This document shows, piece by piece, positions 35,101 to 47,100 of a stretch of DNA of 64,000 nucleotides. The notes below the pieces were generated by a model that saw only the letters and a list, made by a program, of their open reading frames with translations, was not told the DNA's origin and searched no databases. A program made the position numbers and the translations under genes. The stretch lies in contig CM049322.1 in assembly GCA_026874595.1 (NCBI GenBank), positions 8,944,400-9,008,399 of the forward strand. Direction: 5' to 3'. Positions within the stretch are counted from its first letter, which is position 1, and the number at the start of each line of letters is the position of its first letter. This DNA is from Sipunculus nudus (taxonomy: Eukaryota > Annelida > Sipuncula > Golfingiida > Sipunculidae).

Positions 35101-38100
35101 GAATTATCACTAGTTTAACACTACACAACCAGATGAGGGTTTTATCAAACATCTGACACCTGAAGAGTTGGTTCTTTTTCCAGCACCTCAAACCAAGTGA
35201 TTTCTGTATCAAACTTCCCAAGCAGGGTTGGCACAACCTTCCCAGAGGGAAAGGAAGGGAAGGGAAGAAATACTTTCTTCTCTGAAATGAAGAAATACTT
35301 TCTTCCGACAATTTCTTTCTAGCGAAAAAATGCAGGCACAACATACATGTCAGTTTTTAGCTCAGCTGACTATAAGTCATCTGAGCTATAGTCGTGGTCC
35401 ATTGTCCGTCGTCCGTCCGTCTGTCCGTCCGTCCGTCCGTCCGTCCGTAGATGTGGCACGTTTTGAAACCGTAAGACCTAGGAATCCAAAATTCGGCATA
35501 ATGTTAGATGTCCCCAAGATCTCCTACCAAGCCGAAAACTGGGTGTTTGCAACTTCGTTCCTTTGAGAAATTAAGGAAAAACCTCAATTTTTTATTAAAA
35601 ACCTATTTTCACACTTCAGGACTGTCTAATTTCAAAACCACTCATCTGTTTTACCTCATATTTTCCATAAATATTCCTCTATATAGTTCCTATGTACATG
35701 CCAGAAATTATGTCTGTATTATTTAATTTAAAAAAGTTATGGGCCCAAACATAATGCATTTTGTAAAAAATCAGAAAAGATATTTGATCACTTAACACAA
35801 AAAATGTTAATGCTATGGACCTTTTTTCCAGTAATATAACTTTAATTAATCAAAATTAAATTGTATACCCAAAATTAGATGAAAATCTTTTAAATTTTTT
35901 AAAATATTAATAAAAATAAAAAATTGGTACCTTAAATTTTGCCCAACTTTGACCATGGCACGTTTTTTTCCTGTAAGTACTGTGGATTTAATTTTCACAG
36001 CATGTTTTTGTTAGCATTTCAACTGTAAACACCAAAAATTTGAAACCAGTTGATCAAAAACTGTAGATTTTAATCAAGTTTTCAAGCACCATGTAACATA
36101 TTGTTTACATCAAGCTAGTGTTATGCAGTTTGCAAGAGCTCAGCTCCCCAGCTTCAGCTCTAAGTTCCTTAAATTCGGCATACAGTTAGATGTCTCCAAA
36201 ATGCCCTACCATGCCAAGAATTTGGTCACTAGGACATTCGAGATATTAATAAAAAACTTCATTTTTCCATTAAAAACCCATTGTTACACTTCAAGACTGC
36301 CTAATATCAAAACCACTGATCTGACTTTAATCATAAATAATATACATATTTTTCATTCTCTATGCACATGCCAGAATGATGTCAGTATTGTGTAATTGTT
36401 TTAAGTTATGGGCCCAAACATAATGCACTTTGTAAAAAATAAAGAAATATATTTACTCCCTTAACAAGAGCATTGCTGAAGCTAGAGATTTTTTTGTCAG
36501 GGATGTAACATTATTTAATCAAGGTTCAATTGAATACCCAAAATTAGTTCTGAATTTTTCAAATTTTATTTAGTATAAATTTAAAATTAGTACCTTAAAT
36601 TTTGCCCAACTGTGACCATGGCACGTTTGTTTCCCATGAGCACTGTTGATATAATTTTCATATCATGCACACATAAGCATTTCAGCTTTTTAGTTTAGAA
36701 AGCTGAAAGAAATTGGCCAAAAATTGTAGCTTTTATTAATGTTTTTTATGAGACCCTGTCAGACTTTGGCTCTCTCCAGCCCCTCTTGAGTCACCTGTAT
36801 GTTGACCTTGTTGACCCATCATCAAATTATGCACGCTTGAGGCGAGGCATACATGGAATCCAGGCAGCTTATGGCAAGCCACAGTTGATCCAGGTGTCCA
36901 ACCCAACTCATCTAGTAGTTTTAACCAAGAACATAACAAAAAACAATAAATTAATAAATTTTTATTGGTTTTTAATAACAAATTAAAGAAAAATAGAAAA
37001 GGAATTTGTTAGTTTATAATAACAGGAAATTAACTTGCAGTTACTGATGATTTAAGAATCTTGTATCGATGGGTAGAATGTCATATATTCCAAATAACAC
37101 CATGCAGTCACCTATGGCATTTTTCAGTTCAATTTTAATGATAAAGAAGTGAATCATATTATTCATTACTAATCATTAGGGATCATATGAAGGAAATTAG
37201 ACAAAGATGCAGTTGATAATATTAATCTAGATTCCTGCTGTGTCTAGTGTGTACACTGATGTGAAATTAGTCCAAAATGAATTTATTACAGTTATTTTTT
37301 AATATAAATAAAAGCCATAAAACCAGGTACTTATGATCATTATTTAAATGTGTGAATTTTGTATATTCTGGATTCTCAACATCATTGTTTGGTGAAAACT
37401 GAATAAATTCCAGACATGGTGCAAATACTTTGTAATTGTATTTAAATACGAATATGATTTTGTACTCCATTATAAAATTTCTTGCATAAAGAATGGGAAT
37501 TCAGGTAAAAATGAAAATATATGAATACTCGTGCAAATACTTTCAAAATGTATTCATGAATGCATTCATGAATATATTCTTTAATAGTATTTTAATAATC
37601 ATATCAGTTATATTTCATTTTAAAAAATCATATGATTCTCTTATTATTTTTAATAAAAATTATATTTGGGACAATATTTGTATTTTTTTAATAAATAGTT
37701 AAACTCTTATATTATATGTTCTGCTTATAAGTTATATGGCCAAGTCACAATCTGTGTGACAATAGTACTCCATTTGTTAATAAAATAAATGAAATCAATC
37801 CTCTTCCCTATCTCCAAAGGTACTATCAAAATCATACATAAGCTAAACAACAACAACTCATAATACAGCTTATATTTATTACCACACAAAACCAGCATGT
37901 GCCTCATTTCTAAATAATATTTTTTTATCATATATAACAGCTGAGCGTTGTGACCCATAGGTCCCTTGTTTTTTTTAAAGATATTTTGGCCTTTCATGTC
38001 AGAACACATCGGGGAGATTTTTTACAAACTTTAAAATATAAAGGATATGCAAACAAACCCTTTGGCCTGTTTGGGTGTCTGAGAAGGCCACAGGGGTGTG

Positions 38101-41100
38101 ACTGTGGGGCTCAGTGGGCTAGTGTTTAGTTGAAGCTTTAAGATGAACCCCATCCAAGGGGTGGAATTTGGTTTTTACAGTTTGAACATTCTTTAGTTGA
38201 GTTTTTATAAGGTCATCTAAACTAGAGTATATACACTCCAGTGGTGTTTTGTACAGTAGGGCTAGCCTTAAGCTGAGTAATTATACTTTGAATAATCACT
38301 TCAATTTAGTTTGGTTTAGCAGAAGCATACAATGTATTCATGGACTGTTGAGAATACTACCTATGTATTTGTCCAGTAATGAGCAGATCTGACCTGTCTA
38401 TACAAAACACTAGGGCCTCCCCAAAATGTCTGCTCCAAAATTTTCTTGGGCATCCCAGGCCATGTAAGTTTCTGAGAAAAAAATTCTACATTATCACATA
38501 TTCTGTGTCCATATAATTAGTGTCAACTTCATATCCTAACTAACTGAAAATAATAATGTTTTAAAAATGATAAATATAATGTTTAAAATAATTTTTAACC
38601 ACAGTTATGTTAAACACTCAATTTACAGTGTCTTTTCATTAAAGGGTTTGATAAACACTTAATTAACAGTATTTTATCATTAAATATTTAATAAACCAAA
38701 GTTGAATTATTTGATTTTAATTAAAAAAAATATTTATTTCAGTATTACGAAAGAGAGGGAAGTTGATCTCATTTTTACGGACATTCTTCTCAAACCGGCC
38801 TGCACGGAACACGCTGAAGCGGGAGGGGATTGTGAAGGAGCGAGTGTTTGGTTGTGACCTTGGGGAGCACCTCCTAAACTCTGGGCATGATGGTAGGTCA
38901 AGGTCAAGGTCATAAATAGGACATTACTATACAAATGGAGTTTTTTTTGACAGTATGGTATTTTCAGAAGTATTTTTGGCATCCTTTGTGATTATTATTT
39001 ATGGAAATAACAGCATTTTATGTACTGGTTTGCATTCTTTGTGAACAATATATATTTTGTTTCTGGATATAGTTGAATTCAAAAATTTTGTGTGGTTGAT
39101 GCTTTTCATTACTTTGTTTGTATAGAAAATGCAAATTATCACTAAAACAATAGTTATATGAAATCAATAATAGTTATAATTTTTTCAAAGGATCAATAAA
39201 ATAATTCTTGAACATGGTTAGTTTTAGCTCTTTCACAGTACACTATATTTTCAGTGGTCTCTGCTCTAAATCTGCAAATATACGAGAAAATATTAACTTA
39301 CTGTTTATTTTATTTGTCCTGATTGTAATTATTGGAAAATGTAATTTTTTATAAATGACTTATTTAGAGTTACTTCCAGTGACATTTCTCTTCATATTTA
39401 TTCAAATAAATTTATTTGGAGAATGATGACCTGTTATAAAGTTACAGTGATTTGTGCTGTGAAATAATTATTTTGGGTAATCTATCTTGTTACAGTTCCT
39501 CTGGTGCTCAAGTGTTGTACGGAGGTGATCGAGTCTCACGGGATTGTTGACGGTATCTACCGTCTCTCGGGAGTTGCTTCAAACATTCACAAACTCAGGT
39601 TTGTAAATGTGTAGTAAAACATCACTAATATGATCAACACTAATGTTTGTAAAAAGTTCAGTGTTAAAAAAGTGTGTCGCATTAACAAAGTGAACTGCAG
39701 TGGTCTCTCTGATGTTAATGGAATTTCATTTAAATAAAAGGTCACCTCAGTGAGTGGTCTGTCAAAAGAAGTAATAACAAAGACTCAGTTGTATATTTAA
39801 GGTAACAAAGTAAATATCCTTTCCGTATCAGTTGGTATTTATACCAAATTATGGAGCTTAAAAAATATAACAAATTTTAAAATATTAGAAAAAACTTTAG
39901 ATCCAAGAATTAAATACAAGTGCAAAAACTGTTATTAATTAAGGTTAGGTTTTATAGTTGTAATACTTTCTAAGATTTGTTAATTGCCTGTCCAATATTT
40001 ATCCCATATATTGTTTAACAGAACAGCTTAATAGTTCTCAACGTTATTTGGTTAAAGTTCTACTTTATTTATAACCTTGTGACTATCCCCGTTCCACAGT
40101 TTTCAAAATCTGTACCAATTATATGTGGAGCAGGTTTCCTTGTCCTTTCTAATTTATGTCTGTCTTGGTTACCCTAAAACTAATACACCTGCAGATTATT
40201 CTGGAAGTTATCATATTTTTCACAGATATCATTTAAATCACTATTATATTGTAGGGTTGCCTTTGACGAGGACCATGTCCCGGACCTGACGTCGGACACC
40301 TACCTGCAGGATATTCACTCTATCAGCTCACTGCTGAAGATGTACTTCAGAGAGCTGCCCAACCCTCTACTCACCTACCTACTCTATGATAAATTTTCAG
40401 TGAGTACCTGTTCTATACCCTCTGCTCACTTACCAACTGTATGATAAATTCTCAGTGAGTACCTGATCTATACCCTCTACTCACCTACCTGCTCTATGAT
40501 AAATTCTCAGTGAGTACCTGATCTATACCCTCTACTCACCTACCTACTCTGTGATAAATTCTCAGTGAGTACCTGATCAATACCCTCTTCTCACCTACCT
40601 GCTCTATGATAAATTCTCAGTGAGTACCTGATCTATACCCTCTACTCACCTACCTGCTCTATGATAAATTCTCAGTGAGTACCTGATCTATACCCTCTAC
40701 TCACCTACCTGCTCTGTGATAAATTCTCAGTGAGTACCTGATCTATACCCTCTACTCACCTACCTACTCTATGATAAATTCTCAGTGAGTACCTGATCTA
40801 TACCCTCTACTCACCTACCTACTCTATGATAAATTCTCAGTGAGCACCTGATCTATACCCTCTACTCACCTACCTACTCTATGATAAATTCTCAGTGAGC
40901 ACCTGATCTATACCCTCTACTCACCTACCTGCTCTATGATAAATTCTCAGTGAGTACCTGATCTATACCCTCTACTCACCTACCTGCTCTATGATAAATT
41001 CTCAGTGAGCACCTGATCTATACCCTCTACTCACCTACCTGCTCTATGATAAATTCTCAGTGAGCACCTGATCTATACCCTCTACTCACCTACCTGCTCT

Positions 41101-44100
41101 ATGATAAATTCTCAGTGAGTACCTGATCTATACCCTCTACTCACCTACCTACTCTGTGATAAATTCTCAGTGAGCACCTGATCTATACCCTCTACTCACC
41201 TACCTACTCTATGATAAATTCTCAGTGAGCACCTGATCTATACCTCTACTCACCTACCTGCTCTATGATAAATTCTCAGTGAGCACCTGATCTATACCCT
41301 CTACTCACCTACCTGCTCTATGATAAATTCTGAGTGAGCACCTGATCTATACCCTCTACTCACCTACCTGCTCTATGATAAATTCTCAGTGAGTACCTGA
41401 TCTATACCCTCAGCTCACCTACCTACTCTATGATACATTCTCAGTGAGTACCTGATATATACCCTCTACTCACCTACCTACTCTATGATAAATTCTCAGT
41501 GTGTACCTGTTCTATAACCTCTACTCACCTACCTGCTCTATGATAAATTCTGAGTGAGCACCTGATCTATACCCTCTACTCACCTACCTGCTCTATGATC
41601 AATTCTCAGTGAGTACCTGATCTATACCCTCTACTCACCTACCTACTCTGTGATAAATTCTCAGTTAGCACCTGATCTATACCCTCTACTCACCTACCTG
41701 CTCTATGATAAATTCTCAGTGAGCACCTGATCTATACCCTCTACTCACCTACCTACTCTATGATAAATTCTCAGTGAGCACCTGATCTATACCCTCTACT
41801 CACCTACCTGCTCTATGATAAATTCTCAGTGAGCACCTGATCTATACCCTCTACTCACCTACCTGCTCTATGATAAATTCTCAGTGAGCACCTGATCTAT
41901 ACCCTCTACTCACCTACCTGCTCTATGATAAATTCTCAGTGAGTACCTGATCTATACCCTCTACTCACCTACCTGCTCTATGATAAATTCTCAGTGAGTA
42001 CCTGATATATACCCTCTACTCACCTACCTACTCTATGATAAAATCTCAGTGAGCACCTGATCTATACCCTCTACTCACCTACCTGCTCTATGGTAAATTC
42101 TCAGTGAGTACCTGTTCTATACCCTCTACTCACCTACCTGCTCTATGATAAATTCTCAGTGAGTACCTGATATATACCCTCTACTCACATACCTGCTCTA
42201 TGATAAATTCTCAGTGTGTACCTGTTCTATAACCTCTACTCACCTACCTGCTCTATGATAAATTCTCAGTGAGTACCTGATCTATACCCTCTACTCACCT
42301 ACCTGCTCTATGATAAATTCTCAGTGAGTACCTGATCTATACCCTCTAGTCACATACCTGCTCTATGATAAATTCTCAGTGTGTACCTGTTCTATAACCT
42401 CTACTCACCTACCTGCTCTATGATAAATTCTCAGTGAGTACCTGATCTATACCCTCTACTCACCTACCTGCTCTATGATAAATTCTCAGGGAACACCTGA
42501 TCTATACCCTCTACTCACCTACCTGCTCTGTGATAAATTCTCAGTGAGCACCTGATCTATACCCTCTACTCACCTACCTACTCTGTGATAAATTCTCAGT
42601 GAGCACCTGATCTATACCCTCTACTCACCTACCTGCTCTATGGTAAATTCTCAGTGAGTACCTGATCTATACCCTCTACTCACCTACCTACTCTGTGATA
42701 AATTCTCAGTGAGCACCTGATCTATACCCTCTACTCACCTACCTGCTCTATGGTAAATTCTCAGTGAGTACCTGATCTATACCCTCTACTCACCTACCTG
42801 CTCTATGATAAATTCTCAGTGAGTACCTGATCTATACCCTCTACTCACCTACCTACTCTGTGATAAATTCTCAGTGGGTACCTGATCTATACCCTCTACT
42901 CACCTACCTACTCTATGATAAATTCTCAGTGAGTACCTGATATATACCCTCTGCTCACCTACCTACTCTATGATAAATTCTCAGTGAGTACCTGATATAT
43001 ACCCTCTACTCACCTACCTGCTCTATGATAAATTCTCAGTGAGTACCTGATCTATACCCTCAGCTCACCTACCTACTCTATGATACATTCTCAGTGAGTA
43101 CCTGATATATACCCTCTACTCACCTACCTACTCTATGATAAATTCTCAGTGTGTACCTGTTCTATAACCTCTACTCACCTACCTGCTCTATGATAAATTC
43201 TGAGTGAGCACCTGATCTATACCCTCTACTCACCTACCTGCTCTATGATAAATTCTCAGTGAGTACCTGATCTATACCCTCTACTCACCTACCTGCTCTA
43301 TGATAAATTCTCAGGGAACACCTGATCTATACCCTCTAGTCACCTACCTACTCTATGATAAATTCTCAGTGAGCACCTGATCTATACCCTCTACTCACCT
43401 ACCTACTCTATGATAAATTCTCAGTGAGCACCTGATCTATACCCTCTACTCACCTACCTGCTCTATGATAAATTCTCAGTGAGCACCTGATCTATACCCT
43501 CTACTCACCTACCTGCTCTATGATAAATTCTCAGTGAGCACCTGATCTATACCCTCTACTCACCTACCTGCTCTATGATAAATTCTCAGTGAGTACCTGA
43601 TCCATACCCTCTACTCACCTACCTACTCTGTGATAAATTCTCAGTGAGCACCTGATCTATACCCTCTACTCACCTACCTGCTCTATGATAAATTCTCAGT
43701 GAGCACCTGATCTATACCTCTACTCACCTACCTACTCTATGATAAATTCTCAGTGAGCACCTGATCTATACCCTCTACTCACCTACCTGCTCTATGATAA
43801 ATTCTGAGTGAGCACCTGATCTATACCCTCTACTCACCTACCTGCTCTATGATAAATTCTCAGTGAGTACCTGATCTATACCCTCAGCTCACCTACCTAC
43901 TCTATGATACATTCTCAGTGAGTACCTGATATATACCCTCTACTCACCTACCTACTCTATGATAAATTCTCAGTGTGTACCTGTTCTATAACCTCTACTC
44001 ACCTACCTGCTCTATGATAAATTCTGAGTGAGCACCTGATCTATACCCTCTACTCACCTACCTGCTCTATGATAAATTCTCAGTGAGCACCTGATCCATA

Positions 44101-47100
44101 CCCTCTACTCACCTACCTACTCTGTGATAAATTCTCAGTGAGCACCTGATCCATACCCTCTACTCACCTACCTACTCTGTGATAAATTCTCAGTGAGCAC
44201 CTGATCTATACCCTCTACTCACCTACCTGCTCTATGATAAATTCTCAGTGAGCACCTGATCTATACCCTCTACTCACCTACCTGCTCTATGATAAATTCT
44301 CAGTGAGCACCTGATCTATACCCTCTACTCACCTACCTGCTCTTTGATAAATTCTCAGTGAGCACCTGATCTATACCCTCTACTCACCTACCTGCTCTAT
44401 GATAAATTCTCAGTGAGCACCTGATCTATACCCTCTACTCACCTACCTGCTCTATGATAAATTCTCAGTGAGCACCTGATCTATACCCTCTACTCACCTA
44501 CCTGCTCTGTGATAAATTCTCAGTGAGCACCTGATCTATACCCTCTACTCACCTACCTACTCTGTGATAAATTCTCAGTGAGCACCTGATCTATACCCTC
44601 TACTCACCTACCTGCTCTATGGTAAATTCTCAGTGAGTACCTGATCTATACCCTCTACTCACCTACCTACTCTGTGATAAATTCTCAGTGAGCACCTGAT
44701 CTATACCCTCTACTCACCTACCTGCTCTATGGTAAATTCTCAGTGAGTACCTGATCTATACCCTCTACTCACCTACCTGCTCTATGATAAATTCTCAGTG
44801 AGTACCTGATCTATACCCTCTACTCACCTACCTACTCTATGATAAATTCTCAGTGAGTACCTGATATATACCCTCTGCTCACCTACCTACTCTATGATAA
44901 ATTCTCAGTGAGTACCTGATATATACCCTCTACTTACCTACCTGCTGTATGATAAATTCTCAGTGAGTACCTGATATATACCCTCTACTTACCTACCTGC
45001 TGTATGATAAATTCTCAGTGAGTACCTGATCTATACCCTCTACTCACCTGCCTACTCTATGATAAATTCTCAGTGAGTACCTGATATATACCCTCTGCTC
45101 ACCTACCTACTTTATGATAAATTCTCAGTGAGTACCTGATATATACCCTCTACTTACCTACCTGCTGTATGATAAATTCTAAGTGAGTACCTGATATATA
45201 CCCTCTACTTACCTACCTGCTCTATGATAAATTCTCAGTGAGTACCTGATATATACCCTCTACTTACCTACCTGCTGGATGATAAATTCTCAGTGAGTAC
45301 CAGATATATACCCTCTACTCACCTACCTGCTCTATGATAAATTCTCAGTGGGTACCTGATATATACCCTCTACTCACCTACCTACTCTATGATAAATTCT
45401 CAGTGAGTACCTGATCTATACCCTCTACTCACCTACCTACTCTATGATAAATTCTCAGTGAATACCTGATATATACCCTCTACTCACCTACCTACTCTAT
45501 GATACATTTTCAGTGAGTACCTGATATAACCCTCTACTCACCTACCTACTCTATGATAAATTCTCAGTGAGTACCTGATATATACCCTCTACTCACCTAC
45601 CTACTCTATGATAAATTCTCAGTGAGTACCTGATCTATACCCTCTACTCACCTACCTACTCTATGATAAATTCTCAGTGAATACCTGATATATACCCTCT
45701 ACTCACCTACCTACTCTATGATACATTCTCAGTGAGTACCTGATATATACCCTCTACTCACCTACCTACTCTATGATAAATTCTCAGTGAGTACCTGATC
45801 TATACCCTCTACTCACTGCCAAATCTGAATACTACCAAAATTGTCCTGTCTGTTTGTTTGTCCCAGAAAACTTGCAGAGACAGGCCATGACAGTTGGCCA
45901 GTTTTGCTATCAGTCAAATGCCCTAACTTGCAGAATGCACACCAATTTGGCCCTTCCATTTGCACACATGAATTCCTGGCAGCATCACATCATGGGTCTG
46001 TCTCACAACATCACTCCACTCTTGACCTCCCCATTGCTGACCTTCAACTTGGCCTGTTACCACAAAGACATAAATTATTGATTCTGTAATGACCACCAGT
46101 TGTCGCTACCTTACGGGTCTTGGGTGTCTGCTACCTTACTGGTCTAGGGACACACTACACAGCAATATACTGTGGTTAATTTGTTATTTGCGGTGGTTTC
46201 AAATTTGTGATATTGGTGGTATTGAAAAATTGCAAAATTGAAACCACACAGATATTAAACCTTGCTGTCATGTGGAAATGGTCTCTGTAGTTGCCATCTG
46301 GTGGCAATTGTGGGTGTTAGTGGAAAATAAATATAATCCAAATAATGATCATGTTGATCACAGCGTGCAACATGTCCAAAATCTAGTTTTATACAAAAAA
46401 TGCTTGGTTCTCAACCTGCACGTCTGGTCTGATGTTGATGACAGACTTAGCGATCGCAAGTCTTGGTAGAACTGCTAGTACTCTCCCGGCTTATGCTTTG
46501 TCAGCTGTCGGTTGATCTGATCATTCTCTGCTTTGAATAACTCTGCTCTTTCTTCACTTTCACACTCGCGGGGATCAGGCAGACCTTTTGTGTGCGGCCG
46601 CTTCAGGGATGGCAACTTCCACAACCAACTTGTTATATCCATGGAATGATGTTTCGATAACGTAATCCAAACTTGATATGATCCAGGTAGAGAAAAGGGT
46701 CCTATTTATATTGATATGTAATGACCAAGCTGTGAAACCAATGCCCCTTTGAAGCGGCATCACCAGGTCCTGGCAGTGACGATTATTGTTATTTGAGCAA
46801 AACATGAGCATCATTTTGTACTCATCGCCAGCTCATTTTGAGTAAAAATACCGCATCAGATTCAGAGGAAGCTTGTTTAAACAAAATGGAGCCCAATTTT
46901 CCTGTGAAGACTAACACTGTTCCTTGAACAAAACATTATTATCACACCTGCACTGACAGGTGAGCTACGGGGAAGGGCCCTCTGGTAATTAACTCAACCA
47001 GAGCGGGGAAACACCTGTTAATTAGTTTACCAAAACATTCTTAGGCCATATGCATGGTTAATGGGTGATACAATCAGGTAACTTTGTTTTATAGAGAAAT

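Noticed and set aside
40400-45815. Tandem duplicated alternative RhoGAP exons
   Set aside because: Each unit copies only the last 37 bases of exon 11, lacks a convincing polypyrimidine tract and acceptor at the exon copy's 5' edge, and 55 bases is not a multiple of three; all frames contain stops.
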